A stretch of DNA of 39,817 nt from Dehalococcoidia bacterium (lineage in GTDB: Bacteria; Chloroflexota; Dehalococcoidia; SM23-28-2; HRBIN24): positions 1-39,817 of the forward strand of contig JANXAP010000026.1 of NCBI GenBank assembly GCA_025062275.1. The letters run 5' to 3'. Numbering within the stretch: position 1 is the first letter of the stretch; the number at the start of each line of letters is the position of its first letter. The position numbers and the translations under genes are program-made. Under the pieces are notes generated by a model. The model was not told the origin of the DNA and searched no databases. It worked only from the letters and a program-made list of their open reading frames with translations. Positions 14,000 to 23,582 of the stretch are shown here, in pieces.

Positions 14000-16228
14000 T
14001 TAACGGGCTGCGGAGAGCAAGGCCCGCTCCAGGCCGCCCTCGTAGGCGTCCCGCAGGGCCGCCAGAGGCACGTCCAGATAGGCCCCCAGCACCAGTCTCT
14101 GGCCCTCCAGCCGCCCGAGTCGCGACAGGGGCACACCGTGAGCAGCAGCGACGGCGGCGAGCCTTTCGCCCGCCTCCGGTGGGCAGACCAGCACCAGACG
14201 GGACTGGGCCTCGCCAAAGAGGGCGGCGTCGACCCTCCTCCCCGGAGCGAAACCGGTTGCCAGTAGACCCACCTCCTCCCGCAGGCACAGCTCAGCCAGG
14301 GCCACGGCCAGGCCGCCATCGGAGCAGTCGTGGGCGCAGCGCACCAGCCCCTCGGCCATGGCCGCCAGGGCCGCCCGCTGGACACGGACCTCCAGCTCCA
14401 GGTCGATGCGGGGGCGGCCAGCCACCAGCCCGTGGACGTCCTTCAGGTACTCGCTGCCGGCCAGGGAGTCGACATCCAGGGAGGGGCCTGGCCCCAACAG
14501 CCAGACCTCATCGCCAGGTCGGGCGCTGCCCGGACGGGGGAAACGGGCCAGGTCCTCGATGAGGCCCAGCATCCCGACCACCGGTGTGGGGTACACGGCG
14601 CGGCCCTCCGTCTCGTTGTAGAGGCTGACGTTGCCCGACACCACCGGCACCCCCAGGGCACGGCAGGCAGCAGCCATCCCCTCGATCACCCCCTCCATCT
14701 GCCAGTAGACGTGGGGGCGGTCCGGGTCGCCGAAATTAAGGCAGTCGGTGACGGCCAAGGGGCGAGCGCCCACCGCCACCACGTTGCGGGCCGCCTCGGC
14801 CACGGCGATGGCGCCGCCGGCCTCGGGGTCCAGATAGCAGTAGCGGCCATTGCCGTCAGTGGTCACGGCGATGCCCCCCGGGGTGCCCCGCAGGCGCAGC
14901 ACGGCGGCATCGGCCCCGGCCTCCACTACCGTGTTGGTCAGCACCGACTGGTCGTACTGGCGGTAGACCCAGCGCCGCGAGCAAAGGTTGGCGCTGCCCA
15001 GCAGCCGCAAGAGGACTTGCCGAGGGTCGCGGACGTCAGGCAGGGACGCCAGGTCGTAGGAGCGCAGGGGAGCCAGCTCGGGGGGCATCTCGCCGCGCCC
15101 CTCGTAAAGGGGAGGGTCGGTCAGCAGAGAGACCGGCAGGCAGGCTACCTGGCGGCCGCCGTCCAGCACCCGCACCAGGCCGTCGTCGGTGACCTGCCCC
15201 ACGATGGCCCAGGGCACCTCCCAGCGCTGGAAGAGGGCGGCCACCTTCTCCTCGTAGCCTCGGCGCACCACCACCAGCATCCGCTCCTGGGACTCGGACA
15301 GCATCACCTCGTAGGGGTCCATGCCCGCCTCGCGACGGGGCACCCGGGCCACGTCCAGCACCACGCCGGAGCCGGCCCGGGCCGCCGCCTCCACCGTGGC
15401 AGCCGTAAGGCCCGCCGCCCCCAGGTCCTGGATCCCCACCATCCAGTCGGGGTGGTTCCAGGCCAGGTCCAGGCAGGCCTCCACCAGCAGCTTCTCCAGG
15501 AAGGGGTTGCCCACCTGGACAGCGGGTCGCAGCTCCTCGAACCGGGCCGAGGGGTCGGTGCGAGAGGCGAGGCCCGATGCCCCGTGTATACCGTCGCGGC
15601 CGGTGTCGGCTCCCACCAGCATGAGCAGATTGCCCGGGCCTTCGGCCCGCGCCCGCACCAGCTTCTCGCGAGGCGCCACCCCCACGCACATGGCGTTGAC
15701 CAGGGGATTCTGGCTGTAGGCCTCCTCGAAGTAGATTTCTCCCCCCACGGTGGGTATGCCCAGGCAGTTGCCGTAGCCGCCAATTCCCGCCACCACGCCC
15801 TGAAAGAGGTAGCGGTTGCGGCGCTCAACCAGGGGTCCGAAGCGCAGGGAGTCCAGGATAGCGATGGGGCGAGCCCCCATGGCCAGGATATCGCGGACGA
15901 TGCCCCCCACCCCGGTGGCCGCGCCCTGGTACGGCTCGATGGCCGAGGGATGGTTGTGGGACTCGATCTTGAACACGGCGCAGAGGCCGCCGCCCACGTC
16001 CACAGCGCCGGCGTTTTCTTCGCCGCGACGGGTCAGCACCCAGGGGGCATCGGCAGGCAGTCGCCTGAGAAGGGGCCGCGAGTGCTTGTAGCCGCAGTGC
16101 TCGCTCCAGAGGGCACCGAACATGCCCAGTTCCAGACGGTTGGGCTCGCGCCCCAGGCGGCGGACGATGAGGTCGTACTCGGCGCGGCTGAGAGCGATGG
16201 CCTCCAGGAGGCGCTGGTCGACGCTCAT
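14000..16228 (-). CDS. purL: Phosphoribosylformylglycinamidine synthase subunit PurL
   Basis: PurL is the ATP-dependent synthetase half of FGAM synthase in purine biosynthesis. This is the short form that works with separate PurQ and PurS, neither of which is in the window. About 742 aa from the ATG at 16228. Family segments include ALWSEHCGYKHSRPLL at the N-terminus, FKIESHNHPSAIEPYQGAATGVGGIVRD with the substrate and Mg-binding residues, and VHDCSDGG-like AHDCSDGGLAVALAE towards the C-terminus. The alternative ATG at 16243 overlaps a -10-like TAATAT, so I prefer 16228. It stands alone between a tRNA and a gene remnant. Confidence 0.93.
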   Translation of the reverse strand: MSVDQRLLEAIALSRAEYDLIVRRLGREPNRLELGMFGALWSEHCGYKHSRPLLRRLPADAPWVLTRRGEENAGAVDVGGGLCAVFKIESHNHPSAIEPYQGAATGVGGIVRDILAMGARPIAILDSLRFGPLVERRNRYLFQGVVAGIGGYGNCLGIPTVGGEIYFEEAYSQNPLVNAMCVGVAPREKLVRARAEGPGNLLMLVGADTGRDGIHGASGLASRTDPSARFEELRPAVQVGNPFLEKLLVEACLDLAWNHPDWMVGIQDLGAAGLTAATVEAAARAGSGVVLDVARVPRREAGMDPYEVMLSESQERMLVVVRRGYEEKVAALFQRWEVPWAIVGQVTDDGLVRVLDGGRQVACLPVSLLTDPPLYEGRGEMPPELAPLRSYDLASLPDVRDPRQVLLRLLGSANLCSRRWVYRQYDQSVLTNTVVEAGADAAVLRLRGTPGGIAVTTDGNGRYCYLDPEAGGAIAVAEAARNVVAVGARPLAVTDCLNFGDPDRPHVYWQMEGVIEGMAAACRALGVPVVSGNVSLYNETEGRAVYPTPVVGMLGLIEDLARFPRPGSARPGDEVWLLGPGPSLDVDSLAGSEYLKDVHGLVAGRPRIDLELEVRVQRAALAAMAEGLVRCAHDCSDGGLAVALAELCLREEVGLLATGFAPGRRVDAALFGEAQSRLVLVCPPEAGERLAAVAAAHGVPLSRLGRLEGQRLVLGAYLDVPLAALRDAYEGGLERALLSAAR

Positions 16229-16241
16229 AGGCCCGAGACCC

Positions 16242-16247
16242 ATATTA
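16242..16247 (-). promoter_or_regulatory. -10-like TAATAT before purL
   Basis: On the minus strand TAATAT ends 13 nt before the ATG at 16228 and overlaps the other candidate ATG (16243). The -35 position is poor (TGTGCT, 17 nt away). It matches the near-leaderless pattern of other lead genes. Confidence 0.35.
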
Positions 16248-16274
16248 AGGTCTGGGCGGCCGCCAGCACAGGGC

Positions 16275-16397
16275 CTAGCGCAGGCTGGTGTAGGCCTGCA
16301 TGCGCCGGTTCCAGCGCACCACGCCCGCGAGAAGGTCGAACAGCCCTCGCGGGAAGCGGCCGGTAAACAGGACGGCGGTCCAGGCTATCGCTTTGAC
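16275..16397 (-). pseudogene. DUF4389 domain remnant
   Basis: A 40-codon minus-strand frame ending in TAG (16275-16277) reads as VLFTGRFPRGLFDLLAGVV then RWNRRMQAYTSLR. From memory this matches the conserved (V)TGRYPRGLFDF.VGVLRW...AY core of DUF4389 membrane proteins. There is no ATG/GTG/TTG start, and an in-frame TAG lies eight codons upstream of the readable part. Normal proteins of the family are far longer. It is most simply the decayed tail of a lost gene between purL and the DUF309 gene. The promoter of the divergent DUF309 gene overlaps its 5' end. Confidence 0.5.
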
Positions 16398-16422
16398 CCC
16401 CCGCCGCTTTGACGCCTACAAT
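16393..16422 (+). promoter_or_regulatory. Promoter for DUF309-hydrolase-dut operon
   Basis: TTGACC (16393-16398), an 18-nt spacer and TACAAT (16417-16422) end 10 nt before the ATG at 16433, predicting a leader of about 3-4 nt. The -35 lies in a direct repeat, CGCTTTGAC, present twice (16389-16397 and 16405-16413). Confidence 0.6.
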
Positions 16423-16432
16423 CGGTGTCGGG

Positions 16433-16867
16433 ATGGCCAAAAAGGGACCCAAGCCACCTCTCACGGGGACGCCCACGGCCCGCGACCCCGAGGCCCTGGC
16501 AGACGCTGTGCGCCAGTTCAACTCCTGGCGCTTCTGGGACTGCCACGAGACCCTGGAGGAGCTTTGGCAACAGGAGGAGACAGCCCTTGCCGACCTCTAT
16601 CAGGGGCTCATCAAGGCGGCGGCCGGCTTTCATCACCTGCTCCGTCGCAACGGGCGTGGCGCCCGCCTCCTCCTCTCGGGCGCCCTCTCCCTCCTGGCCC
16701 CCTTCCCGCCGCGCTGTCTCGGCCTCGACCTGGAGGGGCTGCGAGAGGGCATCGGTCGTTGCATGGAGCACCTGGACGCCCTGGGCGAGGAGGGGGTCGG
16801 TCGCTTCGACCTCTCCCTCATTCCCGCCATAGACTACCGACCGGAGGAGGGCCATGGCGCCGCGTGA
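16433..16867 (+). CDS. DUF309 domain protein
   Basis: A 144-aa helical protein with the DUF309 hallmark FNSWRFWDCHETLEELWQQEE (residues about 31-51) followed by LYQGLIKAAAGFHHLLRRN. This matches the family consensus FN.g.fweaHE.LE.lW ... QG.iqlaaalhh. The conserved His-Glu and Trp form the presumed active or binding site of this uncharacterised family. ATG at 16433 is chosen over an upstream in-frame ATG at 16409 because the -10 TACAAT lies between them. It overlaps the hydrolase start by 14 nt. Confidence 0.82.
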   Translation: MAKKGPKPPLTGTPTARDPEALADAVRQFNSWRFWDCHETLEELWQQEETALADLYQGLIKAAAGFHHLLRRNGRGARLLLSGALSLLAPFPPRCLGLDLEGLREGIGRCMEHLDALGEEGVGRFDLSLIPAIDYRPEEGHGAA

Positions 16868-17696
16868 GGGCACCGTGACCGTCAACGGCCTGCGTCTCCA
16901 CTATCTGGACTGGGGAGGCGAGGGGCCGGCCATCGTCCTGCATCACGCCACCAGCCTCCATGCCTGGGTATGGCATCCCATCGCCCAGCGTTTGGTCGCT
17001 CGCGGCCGCGTCCTGGCCTACGATGCCCGCGGCCACGGCGACTCCGACAAGCCGGCCTCCGACTACGGCTGGAATCGCTTTGCCCGCGACCTGGTGGGCT
17101 TCATCGAGGCGCTGCAGCTGGGGCCGGCCACGCTGGTGGGACACTCCAGCGGCGGCACCGCTGCCCTGGCCTGCGCCGCCTGGCGTCCCGAACTGGTGAC
17201 CCGCATCGTCGCTCTGGAGCCGGTATTGGTGCCGCCCCAGGTGGAGGGGCGCGTCCCTGGCCACCGACAGCTCTCGGAGGGCGCCCGCCGCCGCCGGACC
17301 GTCTGGCCCAGCCTGGAAGCGGCAGCGCGTCACCTGCGCCAGCGGGAAGCCTACGCTCACTGGCGGGAGGATGTCCTCCGCCTGTACCTCGAGAAGGGCA
17401 CCTTCCTCAGGCCAGACGGCCAGGTGGAGCTGAAGATGAGCGGCGAGCTGGAGGCTCAGGTATACGAGGGCCGCCCTGCCCTGGACATCTGGCCCCTGCT
17501 GTCGTCCGTCCGCTGCCCGGTGCTCCTGGTCATGGGCCGAAGCCCCAGCCCCGGGCTGGACGTGGGGATCCGGGAGGCGGCCCGCCACCTGCCCGATGCC
17601 CGGCTGGAGCAGATGGCCGCCGGCAGCCATTTCTTCCCCCAGGAGCTGCCCGAGGAGACGGCGGGCATCATCGAGGCCTTCCTGGACGAGGCATGA
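16854..17696 (+). CDS. Alpha/beta-fold hydrolase
   Basis: A 280-aa alpha/beta hydrolase. HHATSLHAWVW forms the oxyanion region and LAYDARGHGDSDKP is the standard strand-turn after it. VGHSSGG carries the nucleophile (Ser98), and AAGSHFFPQELPEE near the end holds the catalytic His. The acid is probably the Asp in SPGLDVG. Substrate not determined. The start overlaps DUF309 and the stop overlaps the dut ATG (ATGA), so the three genes are translationally coupled. It is not closely similar to the hydrolase at 7115, sharing only family motifs. Confidence 0.85.
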   Translation: MAPREGTVTVNGLRLHYLDWGGEGPAIVLHHATSLHAWVWHPIAQRLVARGRVLAYDARGHGDSDKPASDYGWNRFARDLVGFIEALQLGPATLVGHSSGGTAALACAAWRPELVTRIVALEPVLVPPQVEGRVPGHRQLSEGARRRRTVWPSLEAAARHLRQREAYAHWREDVLRLYLEKGTFLRPDGQVELKMSGELEAQVYEGRPALDIWPLLSSVRCPVLLVMGRSPSPGLDVGIREAARHLPDARLEQMAAGSHFFPQELPEETAGIIEAFLDEA

Positions 17697-18130
17697 AGGA
17701 CGCCCCCCTCCTGAGGGTGAAGCGGCTGCGTCCCGGCGCTCGCCTGCCGTCCCGCGCCACCGAGGGGTCGGCCGGCCTGGACCTCTATGCCTGTCTGGAG
17801 GGGGAGCTGACGCTGGGGCCCGACCCGGTGCTGGTGCCTACCGGCATCGCTATCGAGCTGCCGCCGGGCTACGAGGCCCAGGTGCGGCCTCGGTCGGGGC
17901 TTTCGGCCCAGGGGGTGGCCGTGGCCTTCGGCACTATAGACGCCGACTACCGGGGGGAGGTGCTGGTGACGATGTATACCGTCGGGACCAGGCCCCCCTA
18001 CACCGTCCGTCACGGAGACCGCATCGCCCAGCTGGTGGTGGCACGGGTGGAGGCCCCCCGGATAGAGGAGGCCGAGGAGCTATCGCCCACAGGCCGCGGC
18101 CCCGGCGGCCACGGCTCCACCGGCCGCTGA
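17693..18130 (+). CDS. dut: dUTP diphosphatase
   Basis: A 145-aa trimeric-type dUTPase, which hydrolyses dUTP to dUMP and keeps uracil out of DNA. All five motifs are visible: GSAGLDLYA, RPRSGLS, GTIDADYRGEV, RIAQLVV, and the C-terminal RGPGGHGSTGR lid. The lid carries His where many bacteria have Phe to stack on the uracil; the mycobacterial enzyme also uses His, so this is a known variant. The ATG overlaps the hydrolase stop (ATGA). It is the last gene of this unit, facing the katG terminator. Confidence 0.92.
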   Translation: MKDAPLLRVKRLRPGARLPSRATEGSAGLDLYACLEGELTLGPDPVLVPTGIAIELPPGYEAQVRPRSGLSAQGVAVAFGTIDADYRGEVLVTMYTVGTRPPYTVRHGDRIAQLVVARVEAPRIEEAEELSPTGRGPGGHGSTGR

Positions 18131-18169
18131 GCCAGCCCTTCTCGCCCGGGACATGTCCGAGGACACACC

Positions 18170-18217
18170 CTCGAATAAGAAAGGCCGCGGGGCTTCCCAG
18201 CTTCGTCCCCGCGGCCT
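18170..18217 (-). terminator. Rho-independent terminator of katG
   Basis: A perfect 11-bp stem, AGGCCGCGGGG (18182-18192) with CCCCGCGGCCT (18207-18217). Read on the minus strand it is followed by TTTCTTATT, a U-rich tract. It lies 20 nt beyond the katG stop. On the plus strand, after dut, no T-run follows. Confidence 0.75.
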
Positions 18218-18237
18218 CTACCGGCGCCCGAGGTGGG

Positions 18238-20736
<2,499 letters not shown>

Positions 20737-21528
20737 TTACCGCGTCTCGGTCTGCTCCCGCTCGGCCAGCACCAGGGCGTAGACCAGCCCGGCCACCAGG
20801 CCGCCGGCCAGCCCCAGCCAGTACATGGCGAAGTCAGCCCAGTGGTTGGCCACGGCGGCGGTAGCGAAGACGCGGGCCACGTTCAGGGCCGCCCCCGTCA
20901 GGGGGAAGGCCAGGACCATGGCCACGAACATCACCAGCCCCACCGCCAGGCCACCGAAGGCCCGCTGGCCGCGCGGGTCCACCAGGGTGGAGAGGAAGGC
21001 CAGCACCAGCACGAAGGTCAGGGCCGCCTCCAAGAAGCCGCCCGTGAACAGGGCCGGCCAGCTCCCGTGATAGCGGTCGCTGAAGGTCAGAACCGCCGAG
21101 CGGGCAGCGTCAGCCGCCATGCCGCGGTAGACGAAGTTGAGCATGAGGGCGCCCAACAGCCCGCCCACCAGCTGCCCCGCTATGTAGAGGAGGCCCTCCA
21201 GCAGGGGCAGCCGCCGAGCCGCCATGACGCCCAGGGTCACCGCGGGATTGATGTGGCCCCCGGAGAAGGGGTGGAAGACGGAGACGATGATTCCATAGGC
21301 GAGAGCGGTGCCCAGGGCGACCGTCAGCAGGCCGATGGAGCCATAGGTGCGCTCGGCCACATGGACCAGCAGGGAGCCGGCCAGGAAGACGAAGGCCAGG
21401 CTACCCAGGAACTCGGCGAAGACGGGACGGGCCGCCTCCACCATCTCCCGCACGTTGGCGGGCACCCAGGTCCAGGGCACCTCCCTGGTGCCCCACCTGA
21501 CCTTTATGGGAGGAAACAACACCGCCAT
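20737..21528 (-). CDS. MIP-family aquaporin/glycerol facilitator
   Basis: A 263-aa six-helix channel of the major intrinsic protein family, moving water, glycerol or other small neutral solutes across the inner membrane. The first half-helix motif is intact (SGGHINPAVTLG). The second reads GAALNVARVF, that is NVA in place of NPA, while the selectivity-filter Arg after it is kept. The N-terminal extension before helix 1 is about 35 residues. ATG at 21528 has AGGAGGTGA upstream, a near-perfect Shine-Dalgarno, and a strong promoter. The next gene downstream is katG; many MIP channels pass H2O2, so a functional link is possible but unproven. Confidence 0.88.
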   Translation of the reverse strand: MAVLFPPIKVRWGTREVPWTWVPANVREMVEAARPVFAEFLGSLAFVFLAGSLLVHVAERTYGSIGLLTVALGTALAYGIIVSVFHPFSGGHINPAVTLGVMAARRLPLLEGLLYIAGQLVGGLLGALMLNFVYRGMAADAARSAVLTFSDRYHGSWPALFTGGFLEAALTFVLVLAFLSTLVDPRGQRAFGGLAVGLVMFVAMVLAFPLTGAALNVARVFATAAVANHWADFAMYWLGLAGGLVAGLVYALVLAEREQTETR

Positions 21529-21615
21529 ACCCTATCACCTCCTCCATCGGGTCGTCAGGGCCGGCGGGCGGCCGGTATCGTCTTTTTCGATGACCGACCT
21601 TCTCTCCTCCGATAA

Positions 21616-21645
21616 CCAATCTAGCCAACAGCGGGCGTGCCTGTC
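21616..21645 (-). promoter_or_regulatory. Aquaporin promoter
   Basis: On the minus strand TTGACA (21640-21645), 18 nt and TAGATT (21616-21621), followed by a leader of about 80 nt ending in AGGAGGTGA and the ATG at 21528. Confidence 0.7.
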
Positions 21646-21681
21646 AAGTATGGCGAGAATGTGGCAGTTTGCGGGGGATAC

Positions 21682-23238
21682 TCACAGTCCCAGGGCCCGC
21701 CTCACCGCTGCCACCTGCTCCCGGGGCGACAGCGAGGCGGACAGCGCCAGCCGCTCGTCAGGAGGCAGCTCGTCCGGGGGCTCCAGGGCCTCCTTCTGGC
21801 GCAGGTAGATCTGCCAGTCGGCGTCGGAGGGGCCGCCCGTGCTCTCCCGCCCCTGCAGCCGTCGCCGCACCAGCTCGTCGTCGGCCTGCAGCTCGATACA
21901 GAGGAAGCGCACTCCCTGCCGCTGGGCCAGCCGCCGCGCCGCCTGGCGCTGCCAGCGGCGCAGGAAGGTGGCATCCAGCACCACCCATCGCCCTTCCCGG
22001 AGCAGCGCCTCGGCCCGCGACAGCATCTCGGCGTAGGTGCGGCGGGTGACGGACGGAGCGTACAGGCCCCGCTGCCAGGGCGCCCGCGCCGACTGCTCGG
22101 GAGGGAGGCCTGCCAGCTCCTTGCGCACCACGTCGGAGGAGACGACAGGGAGACCCAAGGCCCCTGCCAGGGTGGACTTGCCGCTGCCGGCCAGCCCGCA
22201 GGTGATTATCAGGGCCGGCCAGTCGCGGGCCGCATAGCGACAGGCCAGGTCGAAGTAGCGCCGCGCTCGCTCCAGGGCCGCCTCCCTCTCCCCGGGCGGG
22301 ACCTCGGGCTGGCGCAGCAGAAACCCCTCCACCTTGCCCCGCACCGCTGCCCGGTAACAGCGATAGAAGTCCAGCACCTGCGGCAGCCCGCCGTCACCGC
22401 TCGCCTCCAGGTAGGCAGACACGAAGGCTTCGGCCAGGTCGGGACGGCCCCGGAACTCCAGGTCCATAGCCAGGAAGGCCACGTCCCCGGCCACGTCGGT
22501 GCAGCGGAGACGTCGACTGAACTCGATGCAGTCCATGATGCAGACGGAGCCGTCGGGCCAGACGACGACGCTCTCGCTGCGCAGGTCGCCATGACACTCC
22601 CGCACCCGCCCCTCGGCCGCGCGCTGTCGCAGCAGATGCCGACGGCGGCGCAGGAACCAGGACACGTAGCCCCGCAACAGGGCATCCTGTTCCGGGGCGA
22701 TGGTCTCGCCCACGAAGCCCTGCCACTGCTGGAAGTTCTCGCGCCAGGCATAGGCGATGGCCCAGGTGCCGTAACGGGCCACATGAGGGCCCGAAGGGGC
22801 CTCCGCATGGGCCTGGGCGAGACGGCGGGCGATGGCCGCCAGCATCTCCGGCGTGGCCTGGCCCTCCGCCAGCAGGCGGTGCAACATGCGCTCCTCGGGC
22901 ACCCGCCGCATCCTGACGGCATACTCCACCGCCCGCCCCCGACCGTCCAGGGAGAGACGTCCGTCCTCGTCCCTCACCGTCGCCACCCCCAGGTAGACGT
23001 GGGGGCAATAGCGGCGGTTCAGCTCCACCTCGCGCCGGCAGTAGTAGCGCCGGCGGGCGGGAGTGGAGTAATCGAGAAAGCCGAAGTCTACCGCCTTCTT
23101 GACCTTGTAGGCGTAGTCGCCGGCCAGGAACACGTAGGAGATATGGGTCTGGAGGACGTCCACCCGCTCCACCGGATGGGGGTAGAAGGACGGGTCCAGG
23201 AAGGCGCGCAGCACCGGCGGCAGGGAGGAGGCGTCCAT
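21682..23238 (-). CDS. APH-like phosphotransferase fused to P-loop kinase/ATPase
   Basis: A 518-aa two-domain protein. Residues about 1-325 form an aminoglycoside-phosphotransferase-like kinase fold (COG2187 type). It has a YKVKKAVDFGFLDYST nucleotide region, a CHGDLRSESVVV catalytic loop and a MDCIEFSRRLRCTDVAGDVAFLAMDL metal loop. The rest is a P-loop kinase (COG0645, gluconate-kinase-like) with Walker A GLAGSGKST and LDATFLRR as the acidic strand. The fusion is a known architecture with unknown substrate. ATG at 23238 is chosen because an extended -10 ends 10 nt upstream; the in-frame ATG at 23277 is upstream of that promoter. Confidence 0.85.
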   Translation of the reverse strand: MDASSLPPVLRAFLDPSFYPHPVERVDVLQTHISYVFLAGDYAYKVKKAVDFGFLDYSTPARRRYYCRREVELNRRYCPHVYLGVATVRDEDGRLSLDGRGRAVEYAVRMRRVPEERMLHRLLAEGQATPEMLAAIARRLAQAHAEAPSGPHVARYGTWAIAYAWRENFQQWQGFVGETIAPEQDALLRGYVSWFLRRRRHLLRQRAAEGRVRECHGDLRSESVVVWPDGSVCIMDCIEFSRRLRCTDVAGDVAFLAMDLEFRGRPDLAEAFVSAYLEASGDGGLPQVLDFYRCYRAAVRGKVEGFLLRQPEVPPGEREAALERARRYFDLACRYAARDWPALIITCGLAGSGKSTLAGALGLPVVSSDVVRKELAGLPPEQSARAPWQRGLYAPSVTRRTYAEMLSRAEALLREGRWVVLDATFLRRWQRQAARRLAQRQGVRFLCIELQADDELVRRRLQGRESTGGPSDADWQIYLRQKEALEPPDELPPDERLALSASLSPREQVAAVRRALGL

Positions 23239-23248
23239 GGCGCGCCCC

Positions 23249-23257
23249 AATATAGCA
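23249..23257 (-). promoter_or_regulatory. Extended -10 (TGC-TATATT) before kinase fusion
   Basis: On the minus strand TGC followed by TATATT ends 10 nt before the ATG at 23238, predicting a near-leaderless mRNA. No clear -35, as usual for extended -10 promoters. Confidence 0.5.
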
Positions 23258-23339
23258 GAAGGGGTTCTGGCACTCAAGCATTGGGACTGCTAAAGCCCCG
23301 GGCCATGTGGCATTCTTGCTATAAGCGCTATCAAGTCTA

Positions 23340-23368
23340 TTGACAACGAATGCCGTGGGAGTTAGAAT
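23340..23368 (+). promoter_or_regulatory. Strong promoter for zinc ribbon / Nudix-eIF2B-like genes
   Basis: TTGACA (23340-23345), 17 nt and TAGAAT (23363-23368), close to sigma-70 consensus. The leader of about 28 nt contains AGGAGGTG (23389-23396). Confidence 0.75.
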
Positions 23369-23402
23369 GCAGTCGCGACCAGGGTGGCAGGAGGTGATGG
23401 CC

Positions 23403-23582
23403 ATGCGCGAGATGCGACGCTGCCCTCGCTGCAGCGGTATGCTCTTCGTGGAGACCTACCTGGGCAACGAGGCCGACCTGGTGTGCGTGCAGTGCGGCTA
23501 CCGCAGGCCCCTGGAGACGCCCCCCTTCTATGACCGCCGCAGCCGGCGCCAGGAAGGCCAGCCTGCCCGCCGCGCTGCCTGA
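23403..23582 (+). CDS. Small zinc-ribbon protein
   Basis: A 59-aa protein with CPRC and CVQC pairs (Cys7/Cys10 and Cys28/Cys31) enclosing SGMLFVETYLGNEADLV, a compact zinc ribbon. It ends in a basic Arg-rich tail. The start is the ATG at 23403, because AGGAGGTG ends 6 nt upstream. An ATG at 23397 would touch that site, and earlier frames lie in the promoter. TGA overlaps the next ATG (TGATG), so it is translationally coupled to the Nudix fusion. Small proteins of this type are frequent in this phylum; function unknown. Confidence 0.75.
   Translation: MREMRRCPRCSGMLFVETYLGNEADLVCVQCGYRRPLETPPFYDRRSRRQEGQPARRAA

Noticed and set aside
14330-16366. A 678-codon open frame antisense to purL
   Set aside because: His/Gly/Gln-rich composition without motifs; PurL on the other strand is unambiguous.
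16225-16521. A 98-codon minus-strand frame spanning the purL-DUF309 gap
   Set aside because: It is in a different frame from the DUF4389-like remnant, covers the DUF309 start, and has random composition.
17693-18130. His instead of Phe in the dUTPase C-terminal lid as a novelty
   Set aside because: The same substitution is known from the mycobacterial enzyme.
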